Source of the DNA: JAPXRI01 sp033813635
GTDB taxonomy: Bacteria; Bacillota; Clostridia; Oscillospirales; QAMX01
DNA: 41,915 nucleotides
Direction of reading: 5' to 3'
Assembly: GCA_033813635.1 (NCBI GenBank)
Contig: JAPXRI010000025.1
Span: 1 to 41,915 of the forward strand
Below are positions 29,623 through 38,421 of this stretch, piece by piece (the stretch's first letter is position 1; the number at the start of each line of letters is the position of its first letter). The notes under the pieces were generated by a model. That model was not told the origin of the DNA, did not search any database, and was given only the letters and a program-made list of their open reading frames with translations. The translations under genes were made by a program, and so were the position numbers.

Positions 29623-31296
29623 TTATTTTTCCACCGCAAAGAACGTCCCCTCGGCGCAAACCGGGTTCTCCGGCGCGTAGAGGATGCCGCGCTCGATGCA
29701 TTTCTCGATCAGGTTCGTTATAAAGTCGTGCATCGTCTGCACTATAAACTCGTCCAGCTGGCCGTAAAGGTGCGCCGGCAGGTACTTTTTAACCAGCTTG
29801 TTGTAGTCCTCCGCGAGCATCTCCGCAAACTCCTTCGCCTCACCGCGGAAACCGCCGGCCAGCGCGTAGAAATCCTTCAGCTTATCCATCGGGATGATCA
29901 GAACCTTTGGGATGAGCTTCTCACCCTCTTTTTTAAGATATCCGTTTTCGATCGCCTTGGCAGCCGTCTCCCTTTCGCTCTTACTAAGCGTCCCTGCGTT
30001 CAGCCCGTCGATCGCGCGGAGCGTCAGCTGGATCTGGGGCGCGGTCGAGACATTGAGCCCGCAGTGAAAATGCGCCTGCTTCCGCTTTCCGGAAATATTG
30101 CAGAGATAGACCCGCGAGTACCCGCAGACGTTATTAGCCTCCACCCCTTCCATCCCGTAGCCCTCCGGGTAGCGCTCTCCGCCGTGACTGACATAACCGA
30201 AGACATAGTAATCCTTTTTTTCGAGTTCGAGCCCGGGGTAAAACCGCGAAACGACGTCTTTCTCAAGCAGCCGGTCTATGCACGACCCAAGGCTTTTAAT
30301 CTGCGACCAGAGAATAAAACGCACGTCGTCCTGCTTGTTCAGGAACGGGAACGCGAGGAAGTCGGCCTTTCTACGTTCTATGTAGGCCTGCAGCCTGTCG
30401 GCGTAGTCGTCGAGATATTTTTCGAACAGCGCCTGTATCTCCCGGTACGCCGAGCAGTCCAGCATGATAAATGTCGAGAGGTATTTTCCGTTGTCGAGCT
30501 TTTTTAAAAGCCCGTCGCTCCCGTTCGTGCCCTCGCTCTGGAGCTCGAGCTCCTCCTCGACAAACAGCATCGGCACGTTCAGCGCCTCGGAGATCTCCTT
30601 TCCGCTTTTCGGCGTGTCCTTGCACAGATAGAGCACGCACTGGGAAAACGTGCGGTACGCGTTTTTCTGCGGCTCCCCCGCGAGCGGGTTTCCGTCTCCC
30701 CAGTAGATCATATGGATTGGCTTTATCGGCAGCTTGTCCTTTAGTTCCATATTGTTTTCGATTGCTTTCCTTATCGTGTTTCTCGCGGAAAAGAGCCTCT
30801 GTTTGACCGTGTTTTCTGATATTCCGAGGGCCTTCGCGATCTCGGACATGGGTTTTTCGTCCAGGTAGAACATTACCGTGACGTCCCGGTAGATTTTCGA
30901 GAGAAACGCAATCTCCCGTCCCACCCTCGAAAGCAGCGCCTCCTCCTCCGCGCTCTCGGCGAGCTCCTCCGCCGGGTCCGGCCCGTACAGCCGGTCTTCG
31001 ATGTCCCCGCCGCAGACATACCGCCCGCTCCGCTCCCGCCTTTTTTCGCAGAAGTCGGCGTAGACCCGCCGCGCGACCCGCCAGATATAGGCGTATAAGT
31101 TCCCGATCTCCGGGGCCTTGCGAAGGCTTTTCAGAAGCGCGAAGACAATTTCCGAACAGAGCTCTCCGGCCTCGTCCGCGTTTTCACAGCGCGCGTAGGA
31201 AAAGCCGTAGAGCTTATCCAAAAGCTCCGGCGTAATTCTCTTTTCCGCATCGGTGTTTGAACTTCTCATCGGCAACTCATCTGCAAATGGTTTCAC
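29623..31296 (-). CDS. ECF-type sigma factor with a ~370-residue C-terminal extension
   Basis: 557 residues from a GTG at 31296; an ATG at 31269 (MRSSNTDAEKR) is an equally good start. Sigma region 2 covers about 30-90 (ENADEAGELCSEIVFALL, YAYIWRVARRVYADF), and region 4 about 130-185 (YRDVTVMFYLDEKPMSEIAKALG, ENTVKQRLFSARNTIRKAI in part). An ECF sigma normally ends there. Residues about 190-557 form an extra domain: a winged-helix-like part (SGKEISEALNVPMLFVEEEL, near 235-255) and a long helical region with VCGYSRVYLCNISGK. No anti-sigma factor is next to it, so the extension may be the sensor. The transglutaminase-like gene follows by 20 bases. Confidence 0.85.
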   Translation of the reverse strand: MKPFADELPMRSSNTDAEKRITPELLDKLYGFSYARCENADEAGELCSEIVFALLKSLRKAPEIGNLYAYIWRVARRVYADFCEKRRERSGRYVCGGDIEDRLYGPDPAEELAESAEEEALLSRVGREIAFLSKIYRDVTVMFYLDEKPMSEIAKALGISENTVKQRLFSARNTIRKAIENNMELKDKLPIKPIHMIYWGDGNPLAGEPQKNAYRTFSQCVLYLCKDTPKSGKEISEALNVPMLFVEEELELQSEGTNGSDGLLKKLDNGKYLSTFIMLDCSAYREIQALFEKYLDDYADRLQAYIERRKADFLAFPFLNKQDDVRFILWSQIKSLGSCIDRLLEKDVVSRFYPGLELEKKDYYVFGYVSHGGERYPEGYGMEGVEANNVCGYSRVYLCNISGKRKQAHFHCGLNVSTAPQIQLTLRAIDGLNAGTLSKSERETAAKAIENGYLKKEGEKLIPKVLIIPMDKLKDFYALAGGFRGEAKEFAEMLAEDYNKLVKKYLPAHLYGQLDEFIVQTMHDFITNLIEKCIERGILYAPENPVCAEGTFFAVEK

Positions 31297-31387
31297 CGTT
31301 ATAGTCGGGAAAAACGCGATAAGGTTAGCGGATTTGCTTAAGTTTTTCAGCGGACGGGGCGGTTCTTCCGCCGATTGCCCCCCCGTC

Positions 31388-31417
31388 TTGACCCAAACCT
31401 TTTGATTCTGGTATAAT
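31388..31417 (+). promoter_or_regulatory. Promoter of tex
   Basis: TTGACC (31388-31393), 18 bases, TATAAT (31412-31417). It is divergent from the sigma-factor gene. Confidence 0.65.
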
Positions 31418-31512
31418 TATACTATTAATTTGTTGCCGTTGCAATCGGCAAAGCGGCGGAAATTTTTCGCCCGCTGTTTTTGCCGCCGCTTCACCGCAGA
31501 ATGGAGAACACT

Positions 31513-33672
31513 ATGAATTACACACCGATGCTCGCCCGCGAGTTTGGCCTGAAGCCGGAACACGCGGAGAATATCATCAATCTGATCGACGAGGGAAACA
31601 CGATCCCGTTCATCGCCCGGTACCGGAAGGAGCTCACCGGCGCCTGCGACGACCAGGTGCTCCGCGCCTTTTCGGAGCGGCTCGAGTACGTCCGCGGGCT
31701 CGACAAGCGTAAGGACGAGGTTCGGGACAGCATAGATAAGCAGGGCAAGCTCACCCCCGAGCTCTCCGCCGCGCTGGACGCCGCGGTGACGCTTGCGGAG
31801 GTGGAGGACATCTACCGCCCGTATAAGCAAAAGCGACGCACCCGCGCGACGATAGCCCAGGAAAAGGGGCTGGCGCCGCTGGCCGACGAGATCATGAGCC
31901 CGGAGCCGCTTAAAGTCCCGCTCTCCGAGCTCGCCGCGGCCTATATCGACGCCGAAAAGGGCGTAAGCACCGCCGCGGAGGCGCTGGACGGCGCCCGCGA
32001 CATAATCGCGGAGCGGATATCGGACGACGCCGGCACGCGAAAGCGCCTGAGAGAGCTAATCTCCCGGGAAGGCCTGCTCACGTCGAAGGCGGCCAAAACC
32101 GAGGACTCCGTCTACGCGATGTATTACGATTACTCCGAGCCCGTGTCGAAAATCCCGAGCCACCGGGTACTGGCGATCAACCGGGGCGAGCGGGAGGAGT
32201 ATCTAAAGGCAGCCGTGGAGATTCCGGACGCCGCCGCTCTGCCCCTAATATATAAAAATTTCATCTCGGAAAACAGGATACCGGAAAAGCGCGAGCTGAT
32301 AAAGGCCGCCGCGGACGACTCGTGGAAGCGGCTGATATTCCCCTCCGTCGAGCGGGAGATACGCGCCGAGCTGACGGAAAAGGCCTCCGCCCAGGCGATC
32401 GCGATGTTCGGCCTCAATTTAAAGCCGCTGCTGATGAGCCCGCCGCTGAAGGACTGCGTAATCATGGGGCTCGACCCCGCGTTCCGGACCGGCTGCAAGA
32501 TCGCGGTCATCGACAAGACCGGCAAGGTGCTGGACACGGCCGTCGTCTACCCCACGCCGCCCCAGGGCAAGGTGGCCGAAGCCAGAGCGGTTCTGACCCG
32601 GCTTATCAAAAAGCACGGCGTGCGGGCTATCGCGATAGGCAACGGCACGGCGTCGAAAAAGTCCGAGATATTCGTCGCCGACATGATCAGGGACGAGCGC
32701 CTCGAGGGCGTCGGCTACATGGTGGTCAACGAGGCGGGCGCGTCGGTCTACTCCGCCTCCAAGCTCGCGGCCGAGGAGTTCCCGGAATTCGATTTAACGC
32801 TGAGAAGCGCGGTCTCCATCGCCCGGCGGCTCCAGGATCCCCTCGCCGAGCTCGTCAAGATAGACCCGAAATCAATCGGCGTGGGCCAGTACCAGCACGA
32901 CATGCCCCAGGCCAAGCTGGACGAGACGCTGTCCGGCGTGGTCGAGGACTGCGTCAACCGGGTCGGCGTGGATTTGAACACCGCCTCGCCCTCGCTTCTG
33001 TCCTATGTCTCGGGCCTCGGCGCAGCGACGGCGAAGAACATCGTCGCCTACCGGGACGAAAACGGGCGCTTTACCTCCCGGGAACAGCTTAAGAAGGTGC
33101 CAAAGCTCGGCCCGAAGGCCTTCGAGCAGTGCGCCGGCTTCCTACGCATCCCCGGCGGTGAGAATATCCTCGACAACACCTCCGTGCACCCCGAGTCCTA
33201 CGCCGCCGCGGAAAAGCTGCTTAAGACGCTTAAGCTCGACCTCTCAGACGCCGCCTCCGGCGGGCTCAAGGTGCTCCCGCTGCTGATAAAGAGCTACGGG
33301 GAGCAAAAGCTCTCCGAGCGCTGCGGCATCGGCATACCTACGCTTCGCGACATAGTCGCCGAGCTGGAAAAGCCCGGCCGCGACATCCGGGACGACCTGC
33401 CCGCCCCCAGCCTGCGCACCGACATCATGGATATGAACGACCTGCAGCCCGGCATGGAGCTGACCGGCACCGTCCGCAACGTGATTGACTTCGGCGTGTT
33501 CGTCGACATCGGCGTCCACCAGGACGGGCTTGTCCATATCTCCCGCATTTCGGACAGGTACATCAAACACCCCTCGGAGGTGGTCAAGGTGGGCGACGTG
33601 GTGAAGGTCTGGGTCCTCGGCGTCGACGCCGCAAAAAAGCGCATCTCGCTGACGATGAAAAAGCCCCAGTAA
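31513..33672 (+). CDS. tex: Tex family S1 RNA-binding transcription accessory protein
   Basis: 719 residues from ATG 31513, chosen because TGGAGA lies six bases before it and the sequence then begins in the family manner (MNYTPMLAREFGL). Domain order: helical Tex N-terminus (about 1-190) with GNTIPFIARYRKELTG; YqgF/RNase H-like domain (about 320-450; IMGLDPAFRTGCKIAVID, GVRAIAIGNGTASK); helix-hairpin-helix pair (about 490-560; GVDLNTASPSLLSYVSGL); S1 domain (about 640-710; GTVRNVIDFGVFVDIG, QDGLVHIS). Tex binds nucleic acid and RNA polymerase and affects transcription and stress behaviour. It ends in a terminator. Confidence 0.95.
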   Translation: MNYTPMLAREFGLKPEHAENIINLIDEGNTIPFIARYRKELTGACDDQVLRAFSERLEYVRGLDKRKDEVRDSIDKQGKLTPELSAALDAAVTLAEVEDIYRPYKQKRRTRATIAQEKGLAPLADEIMSPEPLKVPLSELAAAYIDAEKGVSTAAEALDGARDIIAERISDDAGTRKRLRELISREGLLTSKAAKTEDSVYAMYYDYSEPVSKIPSHRVLAINRGEREEYLKAAVEIPDAAALPLIYKNFISENRIPEKRELIKAAADDSWKRLIFPSVEREIRAELTEKASAQAIAMFGLNLKPLLMSPPLKDCVIMGLDPAFRTGCKIAVIDKTGKVLDTAVVYPTPPQGKVAEARAVLTRLIKKHGVRAIAIGNGTASKKSEIFVADMIRDERLEGVGYMVVNEAGASVYSASKLAAEEFPEFDLTLRSAVSIARRLQDPLAELVKIDPKSIGVGQYQHDMPQAKLDETLSGVVEDCVNRVGVDLNTASPSLLSYVSGLGAATAKNIVAYRDENGRFTSREQLKKVPKLGPKAFEQCAGFLRIPGGENILDNTSVHPESYAAAEKLLKTLKLDLSDAASGGLKVLPLLIKSYGEQKLSERCGIGIPTLRDIVAELEKPGRDIRDDLPAPSLRTDIMDMNDLQPGMELTGTVRNVIDFGVFVDIGVHQDGLVHISRISDRYIKHPSEVVKVGDVVKVWVLGVDAAKKRISLTMKKPQ

Positions 33673-33685
33673 AATTAAAAACGCA

Positions 33686-33716
33686 GGGGGACGGTTGTAA
33701 TAGCTGTCCCCCTTTT
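33686..33716 (+). terminator. Rho-independent terminator after tex
   Basis: GGGGGAC (33686-33692) pairs with GTCCCCC (33706-33712), followed by TTTT. Confidence 0.8.
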
Positions 33717-33740
33717 ATGAATTTCGCGCCGAGATTACTC

Positions 33741-33769
33741 TGTTATTTCCTGCGGCCGCATGGTATAAT
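33741..33769 (+). promoter_or_regulatory. Extended -10 promoter of the URO-D-like gene
   Basis: TATAAT at 33764-33769 preceded by TGG (extended -10), with a poor -35 (TGTTAT, 33741-33746) at 17 bases. Confidence 0.5.
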
Positions 33770-33842
33770 GCTAATCAATCGGGTGCTGAGAAAACGGCGC
33801 CGGAGTGCTGTTTAAGAAAAAAATAGAATCGGAGGAGTATTC

Positions 33843-35075
33843 ATGGCTGTTTCCCCGCGCGACAGAGAGATTTTGCGCTCGCTTGCCAAAGAGATACGCG
33901 AGGCCTCGGAAAAACCGGTGCAAAAAGAGCGCGAGGCGATGTGGTACGCCCACAACGCCCTCGACCAAAGCGTCCGCCCCCTAGTCTTCTGCGACCCAGA
34001 AAACGGGTGGCACGAGATCGTTCCGGAATCTGCGCTGGCCTGCGAGGGAGATGAGGCGCGGCGGTTCGAGTGGCAGCTGCGCGTCCGGGTGTTCTGGACA
34101 AAAATGAAGCACGACCGCATCGACACCGCGGACTGGTTCGTAAGCCGCGTTTATAGGAACACAGGCTGGGGCCTGTCCCCGAAAACCCGGCGGACCTCCG
34201 AGAGGGGTGCGTTCCGCTGGGACCCGCCGATAAAGGATTACGCTGAGGACATGAAAAAGCTGCACTTCCCGGAGATCACTGTCGACGATAAAAAGTCAGC
34301 GGAGGCGCTGGATCAGGCCTGCGAGCTGTTCGGGGACATCCTGAACGTCTCACAGAAAAACAGCTGGTGGTGGACCCTCGGCCTGACGCAGGATTTCGTG
34401 ATGCTCCGCGGCCTGGAGCAGATGATGTACGACATGTACGACGAGCCGGAGGGCGTCCACGCGCTGATGGGGTTCTTGCGCGACGGCACGCTAAAAATGC
34501 TGGATTTTCTCGAGGATAACGCGCTGCTGCCGCCGAATTTCGAGAACTGGTACGTCGGCTCCGGCGGCTTCGGGCTGACCCATGAGCTGCCAAAGCCCGG
34601 GTACGACGGCAGGGTCCGCTTAAAGGATATGTGGGGCTTTTGCGAGAGCCAGGAGACGGTCGACATCTCCCCCGCGATGTTCGAGGAGTTCATCTTCCCC
34701 TATCAGCTCCCGATTATGGAGCGCTTCGGGCTGAACTGCTACGGCTGCTGCGAGCCGCTGAACACCCGCTGGGACGTGGTGAAGCGCTTCCCGAATCTCC
34801 GGCGGGTCTCCTGTTCGGCCTGGGCGGACCACGAAAAAATGGCGGAATACCTGGGCGGGAACTACGTCTACTCGTTCAAGCCCAACCCCGCCTATCTGGC
34901 AAAGCCCGAAATCGACGAGGCCGAGATCCGGGCCTACCTCCGCCCGGTGATTAAAACCTGCCGCGAACACGGATGCGTCCTCGAGATGGTGATGAAGGAC
35001 AACCACACGATAGGCAACAACCCCGAAAACGTCCTCCGCTGGTGCGAAATCGCCTCCGACGAGGCGGAGAGGTAG
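33843..35075 (+). CDS. Uroporphyrinogen decarboxylase (URO-D)-like family protein
   Basis: 410 residues with the URO-D barrel seen in corrinoid methyltransferases and in uncharacterised gut proteins. Recognisable parts: GLTQDFVMLRGLEQMMYDMYDEPEGVHALM (seen as LEQMMYDMYDEPE), the zinc-type region YGCCEPLNTRWDVVKRFPNLRRVS, and KPNPAYLA near the end. No haem biosynthesis genes are adjacent. The family members of this size are usually methyl transfer or catabolic enzymes, so a haem role is unlikely. GGAGGAGT precedes the ATG. Confidence 0.8.
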   Translation: MAVSPRDREILRSLAKEIREASEKPVQKEREAMWYAHNALDQSVRPLVFCDPENGWHEIVPESALACEGDEARRFEWQLRVRVFWTKMKHDRIDTADWFVSRVYRNTGWGLSPKTRRTSERGAFRWDPPIKDYAEDMKKLHFPEITVDDKKSAEALDQACELFGDILNVSQKNSWWWTLGLTQDFVMLRGLEQMMYDMYDEPEGVHALMGFLRDGTLKMLDFLEDNALLPPNFENWYVGSGGFGLTHELPKPGYDGRVRLKDMWGFCESQETVDISPAMFEEFIFPYQLPIMERFGLNCYGCCEPLNTRWDVVKRFPNLRRVSCSAWADHEKMAEYLGGNYVYSFKPNPAYLAKPEIDEAEIRAYLRPVIKTCREHGCVLEMVMKDNHTIGNNPENVLRWCEIASDEAER

Positions 35076-35076
35076 C

Positions 35077-35170
35077 CCCTCATCCGGCGCTTCGCGCCAC
35101 CTGCCCGCAAAGGGAAGCTTGCATCCATTGGGAAGGCTAGCTCCCCATCCTCTTCGCGGCAAATTCTGCC
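35077..35170. repeat. Interspersed palindromic repeat, copy 1
   Basis: CCCCTCATCCGGCGCTTCGC...CACCTGCC...GGGAAGCTTGCA...GGGAAGGCT matches by eye the GC-rich, REP-like palindrome commonly seen between genes in Oscillospiraceae (CCTCATCCG...GGGAAGG). A second, inverted relative is at 39038-39082. Lying between the URO-D-like gene and yitT, it carries no gene. Confidence 0.45.
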
Positions 35171-35193
35171 GGGAATCCTTTTTGCCAAAGCCC

Positions 35194-35222
35194 TTGACAT
35201 CCAGCGTAAAAAACGGCATAAT
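35194..35222 (+). promoter_or_regulatory. Promoter of the YitT-family gene
   Basis: TTGACA (35194-35199), 17 bases, CATAAT (35217-35222). Confidence 0.75.
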
Positions 35223-35267
35223 TTTCAATATAAAAATTAACATCGCCGCGGCTTTGGGGGGACTGGA

Positions 35268-36134
35268 ATGGACCGGGACAGACCTTTGTTCCAGGCGGTC
35301 AGGGACTACGCGCTGATCACCGCGGGCGCGCTGCTTGTGGCGGTCGGCGTTTATTTTTTCAAGTTTCCGAACAACTTCGCGATAGGCGGGGTGACCGGCA
35401 TCGCTATGATCCTCTCGAAGCTGCTCGGCGGCGCGCTTAGCTCCGGGACGATCGTGCTGATCATCAACCTGATACTGCTGATTATCGGCTATGCCTTTCT
35501 CGGCAGAAGCTTCGGGAACCGGACGCTGTACGGGAGCCTGCTGTTCTCGCTGGCTTTGAAGCTCCTCGAGCTCGCAGTACCGCTGGACGGACCGATTACG
35601 AACCAGCCGATGCTGGAGCTGGCGTTCGCCGTGGTGCTGCCGGCCGTCGGCTCGGCGCTGTTGTTCAACCTCGGCGGCTCCACCGGCGGGACGGACATCG
35701 TCGCGATGCTTCTTAAGCGGTACAGCAACGTCAACATCGGCCGGGCGCTGTTGATCACCGACTTTTTTCTGACCGCCGCGGGCATTCCGGTCTTCGGCAT
35801 CACCGCCGGGCTCTACTCGCTCCTCGGGCTTTTAATCAAGGCGACGGTTATCGACACCGTGATAGAGAGCCTCAACCTGCACAAATACTTCACCATCATC
35901 TGCGACGACCCCGGTCCGATCTGCGATTTCATCACCAAAACCCTCAACCGGGACGCGACGGTGTATGAGGCGAGGGGCGCGTTTACGAACAACCCCAAGA
36001 AAATCGTGCTCTCGGTGATGAACCGCTCCCAGGCGGTGCAGCTGAGGCTCTACGTGAAGGAGCACGAGCCCTCGGCGTTCATCCTTATCTCCAACACCAG
36101 CGAGATCATCGGCAAGGGCTTCCGCGGAGTATAA
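35268..36134 (+). CDS. YitT family membrane protein
   Basis: 288 residues. The first 195 residues form about five to six membrane helices (GALLVAVGVYFFKFPNNFAIGGVTGIAMIL and NLGGSTGGTDIVAMLLKRYSNVNIG are the signature regions). The last 90 are the soluble DUF2179 domain (FITKTLNRDATVYEARGAFTN, VVLSVMNRSQAVQL-like, SAFILISNTSEIIGKGF). The function is unknown in most bacteria; members are common in Bacillota. GGGGGGACTGG lies before the ATG. Followed by a long hairpin. Confidence 0.92.
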   Translation: MDRDRPLFQAVRDYALITAGALLVAVGVYFFKFPNNFAIGGVTGIAMILSKLLGGALSSGTIVLIINLILLIIGYAFLGRSFGNRTLYGSLLFSLALKLLELAVPLDGPITNQPMLELAFAVVLPAVGSALLFNLGGSTGGTDIVAMLLKRYSNVNIGRALLITDFFLTAAGIPVFGITAGLYSLLGLLIKATVIDTVIESLNLHKYFTIICDDPGPICDFITKTLNRDATVYEARGAFTNNPKKIVLSVMNRSQAVQLRLYVKEHEPSAFILISNTSEIIGKGFRGV

Positions 36135-36168
36135 CAAGAAAGAATTTCGCGGATGAAATGCTTTCTTG
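36135..36168 (+). terminator. Hairpin after the YitT-family gene
   Basis: CAAGAAAG-A-ATTTC-GCGGAT-GAAAT-G-CTTTCTTG begins right after the stop. There is no clear T-run behind it, so termination would be weak; it may instead protect the 3' end. Confidence 0.45.
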
Positions 36169-36294
36169 CTTGAAAAACCCGCTCGCCGGCTATATGATCT
36201 GCAACCGCTTCGCGGCGGGGCGTCATTTTCACCGCAATTTTTTCACGCTTTACGGCGAGAAACTATATAAGTTCAAATTTCAAAGGAGAAGCTT

Positions 36295-37404
36295 ATGGCA
36301 AACGGAACATCAAAGGTATGGTTCACCGACATGAGGACGTCCCTGGGCAACAGTCTTCAGGTCAAGCTCGAAAGGCTGCTGAAGACGGCGGGGATGCCGT
36401 CAATCGATTTTGAAAATAAGCTGACCGCGATCAAGCTGCACTTCGGCGAGCGCGGAAACCTCGCTTTTATCCGCCCGAACTTCGCGAAAACCGTCGCGGA
36501 CATGGTTAAGTCCCTGGGCGGCAAGCCGTTTCTGACCGACTGCAACACCCTCTACGTGGGCAGCCGGAAAAACGCGGTAGACCACCTGGAGACGGCCTAT
36601 GAAAACGGCTTCACCCCGCTTTCGGCGGGCTGCAGCGTAATCATCGCCGACGGCCTCAAGGGCATTGACGAAACCCTCGTCCCGATTGACGGCGAGTACG
36701 TCAGGGAGGCAAAGATCGGCGCGGCGGTGATGGAGGCCGACGTGTTCATCTCGATGACCCATTTCAAGGGGCATGAGTCCACCGGCTTCGGCGGCGCGCT
36801 GAAAAACATCGGCATGGGCTGCGGCTCCCGCGCCGGGAAGATGGAACAGCACGCCTCCGGCAAACCGCAGATCGACCGGGAAAACTGCGTCGGATGCGGC
36901 ACCTGCGCGAAATACTGCGCCCACGACGCGGTGACGGTGAAAAACAAAAAGGCCGAAATCGACGTTGATAAATGCGTCGGCTGCGGGCGCTGCATAGGCG
37001 TCTGCCCGAAGGACGCGGTGTACCCGGGCTCCGGCTCGTCCAACAGGGAGCTCTGCTGCAAAATCGCGGAGTACTCCCTCGCGGTTCTGAAAGACCGCCC
37101 CAGCTTCCATATCAGCCTCGTGATGGACGTCTCCCCCGAGTGTGACTGCTGCGGCGAGAACGACGCGCCGATCGTCCCGGACGTGGGCATGTTCGCCTCG
37201 TTCGACCCCATAGCGCTGGACATGGCCTGCGCGGACGCGGTTAACGCCGCCCCCGCGATCCCTGGCAGCGCGCTCGGCGGCAAAAAGCACGGCGGGGACC
37301 ACTTCAGCGCCCTCCACCCGGATTCGGAGTGGCGCGCCTGCCTCAAGCACGCCGAGAAAATAGGCCTCGGCACAACAAAATACGAGCTTATCAGAGTGAA
37401 ATAG
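36295..37404 (+). CDS. DUF362 domain protein with two [4Fe-4S] ferredoxin clusters
   Basis: 369 residues. An N-terminal DUF362 domain (DFENKLTAIKLHFGERGNLAFIRPN; residues about 30-190; TDCNTLYVGSRKNAVDH, ISMTHFKGHESTGFGGALKNIG) is followed by two ferredoxin motifs, CVGCGTCAKYC from residue 198 and CVGCGRCIGVC from residue 227. A C-terminal part follows with DVSPECDCCGEND. DUF362 proteins are thought to take part in anaerobic redox or cofactor assembly; the substrate is unknown. AAAGGAGAAG precedes the ATG. A terminator follows. Confidence 0.9.
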   Translation: MANGTSKVWFTDMRTSLGNSLQVKLERLLKTAGMPSIDFENKLTAIKLHFGERGNLAFIRPNFAKTVADMVKSLGGKPFLTDCNTLYVGSRKNAVDHLETAYENGFTPLSAGCSVIIADGLKGIDETLVPIDGEYVREAKIGAAVMEADVFISMTHFKGHESTGFGGALKNIGMGCGSRAGKMEQHASGKPQIDRENCVGCGTCAKYCAHDAVTVKNKKAEIDVDKCVGCGRCIGVCPKDAVYPGSGSSNRELCCKIAEYSLAVLKDRPSFHISLVMDVSPECDCCGENDAPIVPDVGMFASFDPIALDMACADAVNAAPAIPGSALGGKKHGGDHFSALHPDSEWRACLKHAEKIGLGTTKYELIRVK

Positions 37405-37419
37405 CCCCGGCGGAGTTTG

Positions 37420-37448
37420 AAAAAGGAGAGGAAACCCCTCTCCTTTTT
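37420..37448 (+). terminator. Rho-independent terminator after the DUF362 gene
   Basis: AAAAAGGAGAGG and its complement CCTCTCCTTTTT form a 12-bp perfect stem with a five-base loop. It overlaps the stop codon of the opposite 93-residue gene. Confidence 0.8.
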
Positions 37449-37728
37449 AGAGGCTTTTCTGCCCTTTGTTTTTGAACTCCTCCTTTGTTTTCGCCAGCTC
37501 GAACCTGTACCTGACCGCGGTAAAGGCCTTGTTCTCGCCCTCCGAAAGCCGCGCCTCCGAAAAAAATGTAATATAAAAAACGCCGGCGATATACTCCTCT
37601 CCGACGTCGAAGCACTTTACCGACATTTTCTGCGATAAAATACAAAACTCCGCCACCGACAGCTTCTTCGACGCTTCGAAAAACACTCTGTTGTGGCCCG
37701 GATTCCCGAGCAGCGCGTATTTTTGCAT
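37447..37728 (-). CDS. Small 93-residue protein, possible N-terminal fragment of an RNA methyltransferase family
   Basis: Well-placed ribosome site (GGAGG, six bases before the ATG) and no frame problems, so it is probably expressed. It begins MQKYALLGNPGHNRVFFEAS and continues KKLSVAEFCILSQKMS. I am reminded of the N-terminus of TRM11/THUMP-like methyltransferases, which would be several times longer, but I cannot confirm this. No catalytic domain is present. It lies downstream of rubrerythrin behind a strong hairpin and shows no clear promoter of its own. Confidence 0.5.
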   Translation of the reverse strand: MQKYALLGNPGHNRVFFEASKKLSVAEFCILSQKMSVKCFDVGEEYIAGVFYITFFSEARLSEGENKAFTAVRYRFELAKTKEEFKNKGQKSL

Positions 37729-37772
37729 AACGGCCTCCGAACGGCAAGCTCTCTTTTAGAGGGCTGCATAAA

Positions 37773-37815
37773 ACCTCAAAAGCCTTTTGATTTTTTATCA
37801 AAAGGCTTTTGAGGT
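37773..37815. terminator. Perfect 19-bp hairpin, terminator of perR-rubrerythrin
   Basis: ACCTCAAAAGCCTTTTGAT and its exact complement around TTTTT. On the minus strand it is followed by TTTT and comes 40 bases after the rubrerythrin stop. Nothing similar occurs elsewhere in the window. Confidence 0.65.
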
Positions 37816-37854
37816 ATATTACCATATATGTTTTTTCGGAGTCAATACGCGAAT

Positions 37855-38403
37855 TTACTTATTTCCGAAATACCTGTCGTGCAGGCCCTTGAACGCCTTG
37901 CCGTGGCGCGCTTCGTCCCTCGCCATCTCGTGTACGGTGTCGTGGATCGCGTCGAGGTTCTGCGCCTTGGCGCGCTTGGCCAGATCGGTTTTGCCGGCCG
38001 TGGCGCCGTTCTCCGCCTCAATGCGCATCTCGAGGTTCTTCTTTGTGGAATCGGTGATAACCTCGCCGAGAAGCTCGGCGAACTTGGCGGCGTGCTCGGC
38101 CTCCTCGTGTGCGGCCTTCTCATAGTACAGGCCGATCTCCGGGTAGCCCTCTCTGAACGCGACGCGGGACATCGCCAGATACATGCCTACCTCGGTGCAC
38201 TCGCCGTTGAAGTTGGCTCTGAGGTCCGCGAGAATGTCTTCAGATACGCCCTTCGCGACGCCGACGACGTGCTCGGAGGCCCAGGTCATCCCTTCATTCT
38301 GCTCCACGAACTTCTCTTTCGGCGCACCGCACTGGGGGCACTTTTCGGGCGGATTCTCTCCGTAGTAAACATAGCCGCAGACTGAACAGACAAACTTTTT
38401 CAT
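37855..38403 (-). CDS. rbr: Reverse-type rubrerythrin (N-terminal rubredoxin)
   Basis: 182 residues. The rubredoxin domain comes first (CSVCGYVYYG at 6-15 and CPQCGAPKEKF at 22-32), followed by the ferritin-like di-iron domain. The Glu/His ligands are in ECTEVGMY, EIGLYYEKAAHEEAEHAAKFAELL and HEMARDEARHGKAFKGL. This order (rubredoxin first) is found in revRbr. Rubrerythrins reduce hydrogen peroxide with NADH-derived electrons, in keeping with an anaerobe. It follows the PerR-type gene by 18 bases. Confidence 0.92.
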   Translation of the reverse strand: MKKFVCSVCGYVYYGENPPEKCPQCGAPKEKFVEQNEGMTWASEHVVGVAKGVSEDILADLRANFNGECTEVGMYLAMSRVAFREGYPEIGLYYEKAAHEEAEHAAKFAELLGEVITDSTKKNLEMRIEAENGATAGKTDLAKRAKAQNLDAIHDTVHEMARDEARHGKAFKGLHDRYFGNK

Positions 38404-38421
38404 TTTTCATTCTCCTTTTTG

